A stretch of DNA of 64,000 bases from CAZHFW01 sp964531675. Its GTDB lineage: Bacteria; Planctomycetota; Phycisphaerae; Phycisphaerales; UBA1924. A program made the translations under genes and the position numbers. Below, piece by piece: positions 18,576 through 28,617 of this stretch. The stretch spans positions 1 through 64,000 of the forward strand of contig CAZHFW010000019.1 in NCBI GenBank assembly GCA_964531675.1, written 5' to 3'. Position 1 is the first letter of the stretch, and every line of letters starts with the position of its first letter. Below the pieces are notes generated by a model. The model ran no database searches and was not told where the DNA came from. It saw only the letters and a list, made by a program, of their open reading frames with translations.

Positions 18576-19904
18576 TTACTTCCCGACGCAAAAGGTCGCA
18601 AACACGCGTCCGATGACGTCGTCCGGACTGATGCGGCCGATGAGCTCGCCGAGGTGATCCAGAGCTTCACGCAGGGGCAGGGCGACCAGCTCGGCGTGGG
18701 CGCGACCTTGCGACGCTTCGCGGGCGGTGTCGAGGGCCTCGATCGTGCGGGTGAGCGCCAGGCGGTGGCGTGGGAGCAACGCGGCGACCCCCGCGGCGCG
18801 GGATGCGAAAGCCTGGTCGGCGATCGCCCGGCGGAGCGCGCCGAGGTTGTAGCCATCCAACGCGCAAATCGGCAGTCCGTCGGAGGACGCACGCGTCGGG
18901 AGATCGGCCTTGGTGCGGACGCGGATAATGCGCGTGCTGGCGGACGCCTGGAGATCCGAATCGCGCTCGAAGCGTCCGCTGGGATCGCACCAAATCAGAA
19001 CGTCCGCCTCGCCGACCGCGGCGCGGGCCGCGGCCTGGGCGGCGGCGTCGATGGGCGTCGCGAGGGACGCATCCAGGCCCGGCAGATCGCAGAGCTCGAC
19101 CGCGGAGGCGCCGGGGAGCTCGCGGGAGAGGTCCAGGGACTCGCGGAGGACGTCGCGCGTCGTGCCCGCGACATCGGAAACCACGGCGCGGGGGCGGCCC
19201 AGCAGCGTGTTGAAGAGCGTGCTCTTCCCCGCGTTGGGCGGACCGACCAGCGCGACCAGCGGCGTTGACGCGGACGCTTCGCGGGGCGTCTGGTCGCCAA
19301 CACGGGCCTTGATCGCGGCGCGGAGTTCGTCGAGCTGGGCGCGGAGGGCTTCGGGTGCGATTGCGACGACGTCTTCCTGATCCGTGAAGTCGATCCCGGC
19401 TTCGGTGAGGGCCAGGAGCGTCGTCAGGCGATCGGCCCAGGCGCGGTACTCGACGCCTGTCACGCCCTGGAGCAACCGGCCAGCGGCGGCGAGCTGCTGG
19501 TCGGTCTGGGCGGCGATGGTCGCGGCGACGCCCTCGGCCTGATCGAGCGTGAGCTTGTTGTTGAGGTACGCGCGGGCAGTGAACTCGCCGGGCTCGGCGG
19601 GCCTGAGGCCCATGGCGATGAGTGCGGCGCTGATGCGTTCCATCAGGTGCGGATTCCCGGGGATCTGAAGCTCGAACGCGTCGTCGCCGGTGTACGAGCG
19701 GGGCGCGGGGAAGACCAGGACCAATGCCGGAAGTTCGTACACGCCGATGCGCCAGCGGATCGCGTGAAGGCCGCGCGTCAGGGGGGCGTCGGGACTGCAC
19801 GCACGCAGCGCGGAGAACGCGGCGGGGCCAGAGACGCGGATGAACCCGCGGCTGGACCAGCCTGGCGCGGAGGCCGCGGCGATGATGGTGTCCGACGGAT
19901 TCAC
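18576..19904 (-). CDS. mnmE: tRNA uridine-5-carboxymethylaminomethyl modification GTPase MnmE
   Basis: A 442-residue protein with the MnmE domain order. The N-terminal formyl-tetrahydrofolate-binding domain contains PRSYTGDDAFELQIPGNP and GEFTARAYLNNKLTLDQAEGV. A helical domain holds an inserted G domain (VGPPNAGKSTLFNTLLG for G1, VVSDVAGTTRD for switch I, DLPGLD for G3). The C-terminal helix ends in FCVGK, the family's invariant FCxGK cysteine motif. With MnmG it installs the cmnm5 modification on wobble uridines of certain tRNAs. The usual G4 NKxD is changed (VRTKADL). It lies downstream of yidC on the same strand, the ancestral order, but a terminator separates the two. Confidence 0.96.
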   Translation of the reverse strand: MNPSDTIIAAASAPGWSSRGFIRVSGPAAFSALRACSPDAPLTRGLHAIRWRIGVYELPALVLVFPAPRSYTGDDAFELQIPGNPHLMERISAALIAMGLRPAEPGEFTARAYLNNKLTLDQAEGVAATIAAQTDQQLAAAGRLLQGVTGVEYRAWADRLTTLLALTEAGIDFTDQEDVVAIAPEALRAQLDELRAAIKARVGDQTPREASASTPLVALVGPPNAGKSTLFNTLLGRPRAVVSDVAGTTRDVLRESLDLSRELPGASAVELCDLPGLDASLATPIDAAAQAAARAAVGEADVLIWCDPSGRFERDSDLQASASTRIIRVRTKADLPTRASSDGLPICALDGYNLGALRRAIADQAFASRAAGVAALLPRHRLALTRTIEALDTAREASQGRAHAELVALPLREALDHLGELIGRISPDDVIGRVFATFCVGK

Positions 19905-19934
19905 GCGGGTGATCGTAGAGCTTTCCCAAAGAAC

Positions 19935-19963
19935 AAGGCCCGGGCGTCTGAGGCCCGGGCCTT
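19935..19963 (-). terminator. Rho-independent terminator of yidC
   Basis: An 11-bp stem AAGGCCCGGGC/GCCCGGGCCTT with a 7-nt loop. On the minus strand it is followed by GTTCTTTGG. It lies 22 bp after the yidC stop codon and before the mnmE start. Confidence 0.85.
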
Positions 19964-19985
19964 GGCTTGATCGCGGGGGTCAGGT

Positions 19986-22307
19986 TCAGCGCTTCTTGTT
20001 GCGCGTGTCGGCTTCCTTCATGCGGGCCTCGGCGGCGGCCTGGAGGCGGGCCATGAAGCCATTGGACTTGGCGCCGGGCTTCTTCTTGAACTTCTCGGGG
20101 TTGAGCAGATCGTGCTTCTCGATGTGCTTGCGGATCCAGTGGTTCTCAACGATCGCGAAGGTGGAGTTGGCGGTGAAGTAGAGGGCCAGGCCCGAGGGGG
20201 CGTTGTACATCATCACGGGGAACATGATGACGCTGAGCCACTTGGTCATCTTCATCTGGAACTCTTGCTCGGGCGTCATCGGCGCGGTCTGGGGAGGCGT
20301 GAGGTACTTCTGGTGCGCGAAGAAGACGACGCCCAGGATCAGCGGCACGATGTTGAACGCGGAGATGGGGCCCATGAGCGAGGAGAGCAGCGGGACCTTG
20401 AAGGAGGTGCCGAAGGAGATGAAGTGGTCGGGCTGGGAGAGGTCGGCGAGGAAGTGCCAGTTGTTGCCTGTGAGCTTCTGGAAGACGCCATAGAACGCGG
20501 GCTGCTGGCGGAGCTCCTGCGCGAAGGAGAGCATGGCGGAGAGCGCGATCCAGACGGGCATGACCAGGAACATGGGGAGGCAGCCGAGGAAGCCCATGGG
20601 GGAGACGCCCTCTTCGCGCCAGAGCTTGGCCATCTCCTGCTGCATCTTCTGGCGGTCGTTGCCGTAGCGCTCCTGGATCTTCTTCTGCTTGGGCGCCATT
20701 TCCTGCATCTGCTTGCCGAAGCGCTGCATGCGGACCTGGGTCCACTTGGTGACGGGGTGCAGGATGGTGCGGACGATGACGACCAGGAAGATGATCGAGA
20801 GGGACCAGTCGAAGAAGAGGTAGTTGCGCAGGACGGTGAGCAGCGAGAGCAGGCCGTGGGTGAAGAACTCGAAGGTGCACGGGCCGCAGAGACCGCCGAA
20901 GTTGTAGACGATCATCTCATCAAGGCCGACGCGCTTGGCGACGGGGTCGGCGTTGATGATCGGCTTGGCCAGGGGGCCGGCGTAGACGCCGAAGGAGAGA
21001 TCGGTCTTGGCGCCGGGCTCGAGCTCGCGCGTGGGCGAGAGCATGCGCAGGGCCAGGACTTCCTCACCCACGCCGCGATCGAAGACGTAACGGCCGACGT
21101 TCTCGAAGCTCGAGAGCTTCAGCGAGGCCTTGGGGTCATCGGGGTTGACCAGCGGGTGGACCGCGATGCCGAAGTAGCGGTTGATCATCCCGGCCCAGAC
21201 GAGGCTGTACTTGCGCTCATCGGCGCGGGCGTTGGGCCACATGGGCGGGACGAACGCCCGGCGATCGTCGGCGGACATGGGCCAGTTGGGCGAGCTGTCG
21301 AGGAAGACGCCGTGATCGCGATCACGCGAGCCCAGGGCGTTCTGGTGCGGGATGAGGTAGTCGGAGGACTGGACGATCTGGCCCGTGGGGTCGACCTGAT
21401 CGCTGAGCAGGTGGCCGAAACGAAGACGGCGGGTGTCGCCGCCATAGCCCGAGTTGTCCTTCGGGAGATCGGAAGGACCGAACTGATACCAGCGGACCGC
21501 GAGCTTCTGGCCCGAGAGGTTCTCGATGTGCTGGGAGACCTCCAGGTCATAGCTATTTGGCTTGAGGGTGTAGGTGCGGGTGACGCGGAGGACCTTGCGG
21601 TCGTTCTGGTCGAGAACGAAGGCTTCGAACTGGCCGGGCTTGTCGGAGGCGACCTGACGCCAGACCGGGCCCGGGGTCTTCCCGCCTCTGGCGAGGGGGA
21701 TGAACTGGGACTGCTTGGTCGCGGGGTCGGTGATCTGCACGCCCAGGGCTGCAAACGGCGTGAGGGTGAGCTCGTTCTGCGCCGCCTCGGACTGGAGCGC
21801 GACCTTCTCCTTCTTGTCGACAGAGACGTAGTGCTCGGCGAGCGTGAGCCTGCGGATGCCCGCGCCGATGTCGGCGAACTCGACCTGGGCCTTGAACTGG
21901 TTGGCGCCGTCGATTGAGCCGAGCGGAGCGAACACCATCGCAAGGGGCTCGCCCGCGAAGACCTGGGGATGCAGCGCCGCGACGCTGAAGGCGTTGTCGC
22001 CCTTGGCGGGAGCGGCGGGCGTGGTCTGGGCAGCGGCGGCCTGCTCGCGCTTGGCTTCAGGCTTGGCTTCCGTTTTGGCTTCGGGCTTGGGCTGGGTGGG
22101 AGCGCCGGTGTTGGTACCGGCGGAGCCATCCGCAGGGGTGGCGGCGACCTTGGTGTCCGTCGCCTTGGTGTCGGCGGGGCGGACCTCATTGGTCTTGGCG
22201 TTCTGCTTGCCTGAGTTGACAAAGACCGCCCAGGCGACGCCCAGGCAGAGCAGCAGACCCACGAGGGGCACCAGCAGACGGACGACGGGGCTTACTTTCT
22301 TGGCCAT
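19986..22307 (-). CDS. yidC: Membrane protein insertase YidC
   Basis: A 773-residue protein with the Gram-negative YidC layout. An N-terminal membrane helix (LLVPLVGLLLCLGVAWAVF) is followed by a Lys/Glu/Ala/Thr-rich linker, a large periplasmic beta-sandwich domain, and the conserved C-terminal five-helix insertase domain. That core begins near residue 560 (NYLFFDWSLSIIFLVVIVRTIL) and includes KKIQERYGNDRQKMQQEM, the cytoplasmic coiled-coil loop. It ends in a basic tail. YidC inserts and folds inner-membrane proteins with or without SecYEG. The start MAKKVSPVV is chosen as the first Met before the signal-anchor; the frame extends 56 codons upstream. It is followed by a terminator and then mnmE. 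Confidence 0.96.
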   Translation of the reverse strand: MAKKVSPVVRLLVPLVGLLLCLGVAWAVFVNSGKQNAKTNEVRPADTKATDTKVAATPADGSAGTNTGAPTQPKPEAKTEAKPEAKREQAAAAQTTPAAPAKGDNAFSVAALHPQVFAGEPLAMVFAPLGSIDGANQFKAQVEFADIGAGIRRLTLAEHYVSVDKKEKVALQSEAAQNELTLTPFAALGVQITDPATKQSQFIPLARGGKTPGPVWRQVASDKPGQFEAFVLDQNDRKVLRVTRTYTLKPNSYDLEVSQHIENLSGQKLAVRWYQFGPSDLPKDNSGYGGDTRRLRFGHLLSDQVDPTGQIVQSSDYLIPHQNALGSRDRDHGVFLDSSPNWPMSADDRRAFVPPMWPNARADERKYSLVWAGMINRYFGIAVHPLVNPDDPKASLKLSSFENVGRYVFDRGVGEEVLALRMLSPTRELEPGAKTDLSFGVYAGPLAKPIINADPVAKRVGLDEMIVYNFGGLCGPCTFEFFTHGLLSLLTVLRNYLFFDWSLSIIFLVVIVRTILHPVTKWTQVRMQRFGKQMQEMAPKQKKIQERYGNDRQKMQQEMAKLWREEGVSPMGFLGCLPMFLVMPVWIALSAMLSFAQELRQQPAFYGVFQKLTGNNWHFLADLSQPDHFISFGTSFKVPLLSSLMGPISAFNIVPLILGVVFFAHQKYLTPPQTAPMTPEQEFQMKMTKWLSVIMFPVMMYNAPSGLALYFTANSTFAIVENHWIRKHIEKHDLLNPEKFKKKPGAKSNGFMARLQAAAEARMKEADTRNKKR

Positions 22308-22473
22308 TACCTTCGCCGATTCGAGGAAGAGGCGTGCACACGGAGGGTTCCGTCGCGCGGGCGGAACGATAGGGGCTTGTTGGGAAGCCGGCGCGGGCGG
22401 GTTCTTCGGTCGGAGGCGGTTCGGGTCGGCCAGCCCGACCCGAGCAGGCCAGATGCTTCGGTAGCATGCGGCC

Positions 22474-23424
22474 ATGTCCGGGGAATCACCCTGCTGCTGC
22501 CCGCGCTGCGGATATGACCTTTCGGGTCAGGTCGCGTCGTGGTCCGACGCCTGCCCGCTGGAAGGGACGTGCCCGGAGTGCGGCCTGGTGTTTCGCTGGG
22601 AGGAAGCCATCCAGCCCGAGCGGGTCGGGCCTGCGTGGAGCATCGAGCACGCGGCCAATCCGGCGTTTGCCATCGTGCGGGGGCTGGCCCGCGCGTGCCT
22701 TCCATGGAGGCTCTGGGGAGCCCGTCGAGGACGGCTCAGTATGCGCGTCGCGCTGGTACCCGAGCGTCTCTGGATCACTCTGGCGGCGCTGGCTGTGGCC
22801 ACATGGCTACTTGCAGGCCTGGTGAACATCTGGATGTCGATCGCGATCGAGGTGACGCATCCGTCGACGGTCACGACAACCGACCTGATGACGACGCTGC
22901 TGCACCCGGAGCGTCCGGTCGCGGCGATGACGGGGCCGCTGATCTACTACCGGTTCGCGCCCACGCTGGTCGGGCTCGGACTGTTGCCTCTGGCATTTGC
23001 GATGCTCACGCAATCGCTGGCGCGGATGAAGCTCAGGCGGGCGCACCTGCTCCGTATCGCGGTGTACAGCCTCGGCCCGGTGTTGCCGGCGCTGGCGCTG
23101 ATGGTGCTGACGCGCGCGTTCGCGACGGCGGGCGCGTGGGGGATGCTGAGCCGTCCGATCTGGATGCGTGGCTTTCCGTCGCGGCTCACGGTGTGGACGG
23201 TGTATGTGGACGACCGGCCTTACCTGTGGGCGATCGTCCTCGGGCTCTGGATGTTCCTGTACTGGAGGCTCGCGCTCAAGCGGTATCTGTTGCTGCGGGA
23301 CGCGACGCTGACGGCGCTGCTGATCGTGCTGGCGACGGCCCTCTTCTCCACCCTGCTCGTGGGCTTCTGGCCCGGGAGCCCGCTGTTGACGGAGATCGAC
23401 GCGTTCTTCCGGGGGTGGGTGTGA
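22474..23424 (+). CDS. Zinc-ribbon membrane protein, paralogue 1
   Basis: A 316-residue protein of unknown function. It opens with a zinc-ribbon of two CxxC knuckles (CPRCGYDLSGQV...CPLEGTCPECGLVF), followed by a soluble stretch (PERVGPAWSIEHAANPAFAI). Six or so hydrophobic segments follow, such as LWITLAALAVATWLLAGL, TLTALLIVLATALFSTLLV and LWMFLYWRLALKRYLLL. The next gene encodes a clear paralogue with the same layout and overlaps its stop codon by 4 bp (GTGA), so the two proteins are probably made together and may form a heteromer. Divergent from yidC with a 166-bp gap. This kind of CPxCGYDL ribbon plus membrane segments occurs widely in planctomycetes without a known role. Confidence 0.75.
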   Translation: MSGESPCCCPRCGYDLSGQVASWSDACPLEGTCPECGLVFRWEEAIQPERVGPAWSIEHAANPAFAIVRGLARACLPWRLWGARRGRLSMRVALVPERLWITLAALAVATWLLAGLVNIWMSIAIEVTHPSTVTTTDLMTTLLHPERPVAAMTGPLIYYRFAPTLVGLGLLPLAFAMLTQSLARMKLRRAHLLRIAVYSLGPVLPALALMVLTRAFATAGAWGMLSRPIWMRGFPSRLTVWTVYVDDRPYLWAIVLGLWMFLYWRLALKRYLLLRDATLTALLIVLATALFSTLLVGFWPGSPLLTEIDAFFRGWV

Positions 23425-24278
23425 GCCAGGAGTCGGGGGCGAGCTGTCCGCGCTGCGGGTATGACCTTGGAGGACAGGTCGCAACATGGACGGAGCAATG
23501 TCCGCTTGACGGAGTTTGTCCTGAATGCGGCCTCGGATTCGGATGGAGCTTCGTGCTCAATCCGACGCTGCGGATACCCGACTGGAGCTTCGAACACGCC
23601 CCGAAGTTCAGCGTCACTCGGCTGGTCGGCACGTGGTCGCGGCTGTTCAAGCCGCGCCGGTTCTGGGAGCGGTTTCCGATTGAGGCTCCGGTGCGTCGCG
23701 GGCGGCTGATCGGCTACGGCGCCCTGTGCCTTGGTGCGACGGTCGGCCCGCTCACGGCGCGCTTGGCGGGCTGGGCGGCGTTCGAGTACTCGACCGATCC
23801 GATGGCGATCCCGCGCACCGCCTCGGGCCTTGCCCATTATGTCCTGGCCCAACTGCGGGAGAACCTTGTTCAGCTGCTCCTGGCGCCGACGCTGTGCCTG
23901 GTGTGGATCATGGCATTGGTCTTTCCGATCATGGTCGCGCTGCTCCTGCCCATGACGTTCGCGATGGCGCGGGTGCGCCGGTCGCAGATCCTGCGTTGCG
24001 GCGTCTATTCGCTGACGATCCCCGCGGCGGGCGTGTTCTCACTCCTGACGCTCGAGCTGCTCGACGTCGGCGCGGGCCTGCCGATGGACGCGTATTGGGA
24101 GAACCATGCGCTGCTCTTCCCGCTGGCGCACATCGTCTGGCTCGGATGGTGGTGGCACGCCGCCCTCGCTCGCTACCTGAAGCTTCCCGGAGCGGGGAAG
24201 GTCCTTTTCTGGCACGGCACCGCTGCGATTCTGGCCGGGCTGGCGTTCGCGACCAGGGTGCTGGGGATGAGCCTTTAG
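23421..24278 (+). CDS. Zinc-ribbon membrane protein, paralogue 2
   Basis: A 285-residue paralogue of the preceding protein. The ribbon is SCPRCGYDLGGQVATWTEQC...CPECGLGFGW, followed by a shared PDWSFEHAPKFSVTRLVGTWSRL segment. At least four hydrophobic helices follow, including LCLVWIMALVFPIMVALLLP, SLTIPAAGVFSLLTLELLDV and VLFWHGTAAILAGLAFATRVLG. The GTG start is set by the 4-bp overlap with the upstream stop; the frame is open far upstream only because it runs through the other gene. The tandem duplication, identical domain order and tight coupling suggest subunits of one membrane complex. Function unknown. Confidence 0.75.
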   Translation: MSQESGASCPRCGYDLGGQVATWTEQCPLDGVCPECGLGFGWSFVLNPTLRIPDWSFEHAPKFSVTRLVGTWSRLFKPRRFWERFPIEAPVRRGRLIGYGALCLGATVGPLTARLAGWAAFEYSTDPMAIPRTASGLAHYVLAQLRENLVQLLLAPTLCLVWIMALVFPIMVALLLPMTFAMARVRRSQILRCGVYSLTIPAAGVFSLLTLELLDVGAGLPMDAYWENHALLFPLAHIVWLGWWWHAALARYLKLPGAGKVLFWHGTAAILAGLAFATRVLGMSL

Positions 24279-24350
24279 AGCCGATGCGGGAGCCGAAACG
24301 GGGCGCGGGGCGGGATCGCGGACGGACGCGGAGGCTTCTACCATCCGGCC

Positions 24351-25667
<1,317 letters not shown>

Positions 25668-25758
25668 GTCACGGGTCGGGGCGGATTCCGGGGCCTGCTG
25701 CGGGTGCGGAACGGGAATCCCATGCTGTGGATCGGGCGTGCCCGGGTAGAATCAGGCC

Positions 25759-26124
25759 ATGAGCAGCCAGCAGAGCGGGAAGGTGTGTTCCAAGTGCGGC
25801 GTGGACGTCTCCGGGAAGCCCCGGACCAAGGACGCGCAAGGGAAGTACCTCTGCGCGAGCTGCGCCAAGGGTGGTGTCGCACCCGCGCCGGCGAAGACGT
25901 CCAAGCCCGCCAAGCCCGCGACGGGCCTTGCTGGCGAGTTTGAGGACAACTCGTTCCTGCTCAACGTGGGATCCAAGCCCGCGAGCTTCGCGGAGTGCCC
26001 CGGATGCCAGAGGCCCGTGCCTGAGGGCGCGAAGATCTGCACGATGTGCGGCTATGACATCGCCAACGGGCGCGTGCTCAAGACCCGGCTCGGAACAGAC
26101 AAGATCGCCAAGGACAAGAAGTGA
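25759..26124 (+). CDS. Small double zinc-ribbon protein
   Basis: A 121-residue protein with two cysteine clusters. The N-terminal one is CSKCGVDVSGKPRTK...YLCASCAKGG, a ribbon of two CxxC pairs. The second is CPGCQRPVPEGAKICTMCGYDIANG, also two CxxC pairs. A Lys/Pro/Ala-rich linker and DNSFLLNVGSKPASF segment connect them, and the end is basic (TDKIAKDKK). There is no membrane segment in this protein. Such pairs suggest a metal-stabilised adaptor that binds nucleic acid or another protein; the exact role is unknown. It converges with a lipoprotein gene with only 10 bp between stop codons. Confidence 0.65.
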   Translation: MSSQQSGKVCSKCGVDVSGKPRTKDAQGKYLCASCAKGGVAPAPAKTSKPAKPATGLAGEFEDNSFLLNVGSKPASFAECPGCQRPVPEGAKICTMCGYDIANGRVLKTRLGTDKIAKDKK

Positions 26125-26134
26125 AGTCGGCGCC

Positions 26135-26722
26135 TCAGCGCGCTGAAGCGGGGTCAGAGGCTTGCACGCTGAAGGTCTGACCTGAAATCGCGTCCTGAAA
26201 CTCGACGTGATAGATCCTGGGCGCGGCGTCGTCGGAAGCAACCGGCACATCGATGGTGTAGTACACGCCCATGAAGCCGGCGCGGTACGCGTCGCGGAGC
26301 GCCAGGGGCGCAAGCGAGGCTTCGCCGAGCAGGTTCTTGCCATCGGCGGAAGTGACCTTGGCGCGGAGCGTGCCGGTGATCTGGATCACACGGCCGCGGG
26401 CGTCGGAAGACTGGATGTAGAGCCTGACGAAGGGCTTGCCATCGGGCGTCTTGTCCTTGGCCAGTCCCGAGTACGAGCCGATTTCGAGCTTGGCCAGCGC
26501 GGGCATGGCCTGGGCGGCATCAGGCGAGATCGGCGTGGAACGCTCGGCGGCGAGCGTCGCAAGTTTGGTCTTGAGCTCGGCGTTGTCGGCGTTGGCCTGT
26601 TCGAGTTTGGCGCGGAGATCGCGGGCTTCGATGCGGTACTGGTCGGCGACGGAGGGTCCTCCGACCTTGCAACCGGCCAGCCCGAGCAGCGACGCGATCA
26701 AGATGAGTGAAGCCTTCCGCAC
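26135..26722 (-). CDS. Predicted lipoprotein
   Basis: A 195-residue protein with a lipoprotein signal peptide: a basic start (VRKAS), a hydrophobic core LILIASLLGL, and lipobox LAGC with the lipidated Cys at residue 17 or so. A coiled-coil-prone stretch follows (EARDLRAKLEQANADNAELKTKLATL). The rest is a compact beta-rich domain (LYIQSSDARGRVIQITGTLRAKV, VEFQDAISGQTFSV) suggestive of a small sandwich fold. Start is GTG at 26722; the longer frame upstream runs through the inverted repeat at 26752-26864 and is not believed. It is transcribed from the direction of the clpP genes but is separated from them by a terminator. Exact function unknown. Confidence 0.7.
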   Translation of the reverse strand: MRKASLILIASLLGLAGCKVGGPSVADQYRIEARDLRAKLEQANADNAELKTKLATLAAERSTPISPDAAQAMPALAKLEIGSYSGLAKDKTPDGKPFVRLYIQSSDARGRVIQITGTLRAKVTSADGKNLLGEASLAPLALRDAYRAGFMGVYYTIDVPVASDDAAPRIYHVEFQDAISGQTFSVQASDPASAR

Positions 26723-26751
26723 GCCCGATGGTAGCGCGGTGGGTCGGGTCG

Positions 26752-26864
26752 CTTCACGCCCATGACGAGGCTTCGAGTCGTGGCGCCGGGTTCCGTTTTC
26801 GGGTTCTGAACGATTCGAGGCTGAGGAGAGCGCCACGACTCGAAGACTCATCGTGGGCGTGAAG
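26752..26864. repeat. 35-bp near-perfect inverted repeat with 43-bp spacer
   Basis: Left arm 26752-26786 and right arm 26830-26864 match at 32 of 35 positions. The arms begin CTTCACGCCCA at the outer end and finish CTTCGAGTCGTGGCGC at the inner end. Two of the three mismatches would still pair as G-U in RNA. It lies between the lipoprotein start and the clpP terminator and is unrelated in sequence to the RAYT-linked hairpins. Confidence 0.8.
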
Positions 26865-26880
26865 AGAATGGAATGAAAGA

Positions 26881-26903
26881 CCCCCGCGGATGAACCGCGG
26901 GGG
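26881..26903 (-). terminator. Terminator of the clpP cluster
   Basis: A 9-bp stem CCCCCGCGG/CCGCGGGGG with a 5-nt loop. On the minus strand it is followed by the moderately T-rich TCTTTCATTCC. It lies 30 bp after the downstream clpP stop codon. Confidence 0.75.
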
Positions 26904-26933
26904 CTGGTGGTCTGGCGGGATTGGGAGCGAGAA

Positions 26934-27563
26934 TCAGGCCTCGTCGGTCTTTTCGCGCTTGGGCATGTGCGGCATGCGCGTGAGGACCTTGTCGACCAGG
27001 CCGTATTCGAGCATCTCGTTCTCATCGAGCCACTTGTTGCGGTCGCAATCCTTGGCGATGCGATCGATGGGCTGGCCGGTGGTGTCGGCGTAGAGCCCGT
27101 AGAGGCGGTCGCGGATGCGGAGCATTTCGCGGGCCTCGATCTCGAGGTCGGTGGCCTGGCCTTCCATCACGCCGCCGAGCAGGGGCTGGTGCATGAGGTT
27201 GCGGGCGTTGGGGAGCGTGAAGCGCTTCCCCTTGGTGCCGCAGGTCGCGATCATGGAGCCCATGGAGGCGGCCTGCCCGATGATGTAGGTCGCGACGTCG
27301 CACTCGACGAAGCGCATGGTGTCGATGATGCCGAGGCCGGCGGAGACCGATCCGCCCGGGGAGTTGATGTAGAGGTGGATGTCGCTCTTGGGGTCCTCGT
27401 TGGCGAGGAAGAGCATCTGGGCGACGATCAGGTTGGCGATCTCGTCTGCGACTGGGCCGCCCAGAAAGATGATGCGGTCCTTGAGCAGGCGCGAGTAGAT
27501 GTCGTACGCGCGCTCGCCGCGGGAGGTCTTCTCGATGACGATGGGGACGAGGTAACCGGACAT
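26934..27563 (-). CDS. clpP: ATP-dependent Clp protease proteolytic subunit, copy 1
   Basis: A 209-residue ClpP peptidase. The oxyanion-hole loop INSPGGSVSAGLGI is intact. The nucleophile Ser is in IIGQAASMGSMI, the His in NLMHQPLLGG, and the likely Asp in KDCDRNKWLDENEMLEYGL. ClpP forms two stacked heptamers that degrade proteins unfolded by ClpX or ClpA/C. The start MSGYLVPIVI is used; a longer frame upstream adds 20 Arg/Pro-rich residues. A second, divergent clpP lies 93 bp upstream on the same strand, so the two are probably co-transcribed. The pair may form a mixed ClpP1P2 barrel, as in actinobacteria and cyanobacteria. Confidence 0.95.
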   Translation of the reverse strand: MSGYLVPIVIEKTSRGERAYDIYSRLLKDRIIFLGGPVADEIANLIVAQMLFLANEDPKSDIHLYINSPGGSVSAGLGIIDTMRFVECDVATYIIGQAASMGSMIATCGTKGKRFTLPNARNLMHQPLLGGVMEGQATDLEIEAREMLRIRDRLYGLYADTTGQPIDRIAKDCDRNKWLDENEMLEYGLVDKVLTRMPHMPKREKTDEA

Positions 27564-27656
27564 GGTGTGAGGGGCGCGGTGCGGCCTTGCGGGTCTCGGA
27601 CGGGTTCGGCCTTCGCGCCTCATCTCCTTTTGGGTGTGCTTGAGGGTGAACGCGGC

Positions 27657-28253
27657 TCAGCGGAACGCGGAGCGGACTTCCTTGGGGGGCTCGCGGAGGA
27701 CTTCATCGACCAGGCCGTAGCGCACGGCGTCCTCGGCGCTGAAGTACTTGTCGCGTTCGGAGTCGCGCTGGATGTTCTCGACAGCCTGCCCGGTGCACTC
27801 GGCGAGGATCTGGTTGAGCTGCTGCTTCATCTTGATGATCTGCTCAGCCTGGATCTTGATGTCCTCGGCCTGGCCCGTGACCCCGCCGTAGGGCTGATGG
27901 ATCATGACCTTGGCGTGGGGCAGGATGTAGCGCTTGCCCTTGGTGCCGGCGGTGAGCAGGACGGCGCCGCCTGAGTAGGCGCGGCCGATGCAGTACGTGG
28001 AGACGGGGGAGGACATGAAACGCATGGTGTCGTAGAGGGCCAGCGTGTCGTCGACGGCGCCGCCCGGGGAGTTGATGTAGAAGTTGATCTCCTTCCCGCG
28101 GCCCTGGTTCTCCAGGTAGAGCATCTGCATCATGACGCGGGCGGCGGAGGCGTGGTTGATCTCCCCGATCAGGAAGACCACCCGATTCTCCAGCAGGAGC
28201 TCGTCGATGGACATCTCGCGGGTTCGCTGGTACGTGACGTTTGCGGCTGGCAT
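27657..28253 (-). CDS. clpP: ATP-dependent Clp protease proteolytic subunit, copy 2
   Basis: A 198-residue ClpP paralogue. It has INSPGGAVDDTLALYDTM, the nucleophile region CIGRAYSGGAVLLTAG (Ser kept, but the usual ASM is YSG), MIHQPYGGVTGQAEDI with the His, and RDSERDKYFSAEDAVRYGL with the Asp side. The altered nucleophile elbow and a distinct N-terminus (NVTYQRTREMSIDELLLE) separate it from copy 1, so it may have a different specificity or a structural role in a mixed complex. The start MPAANVT is chosen; the upstream 21 codons of open frame are Arg/Gly-rich. It is the first gene of the clpP pair. Confidence 0.94.
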   Translation of the reverse strand: MPAANVTYQRTREMSIDELLLENRVVFLIGEINHASAARVMMQMLYLENQGRGKEINFYINSPGGAVDDTLALYDTMRFMSSPVSTYCIGRAYSGGAVLLTAGTKGKRYILPHAKVMIHQPYGGVTGQAEDIKIQAEQIIKMKQQLNQILAECTGQAVENIQRDSERDKYFSAEDAVRYGLVDEVLREPPKEVRSAFR

Positions 28254-28617
28254 TGCGAGTCTTTCCTTTGCGTCTCGCTGACCTCCCGGACGCCCCGCGC
28301 GAGGGCTTCCGGGCACTCCGGAATGATCCTATCCCATGCTCTATCGGCATCCGGACGGGGGTACACGAACGGATAACTCCCGAAAGAGCCGGGCGGACCA
28401 ATCCTCCTGAGCGGCAAGCGGCGTGCCGATGAACAGACCCCCGCGCAACACGGGCGGGCCCCAAGGGTTCGCACGCGTTGGCGGTCGCGTGGCCCGGGCT
28501 GCCAATGCGGCATCCCGATCCGGGTTTCGTGAGGGAGTGCGCCGGGATTGCGCCCCCTTTTGCTCGATCGCCTCGGATTCCCTAACATCCCCACCCCGGG
28601 AGTCGGAACAAACCAAC

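Noticed and set aside
20112..21917. Long plus-strand frame opposite yidC
   Set aside because: Same reason: an antisense shadow of a high-GC gene, rich in Asp, Gly and Glu, with no recognisable domains.
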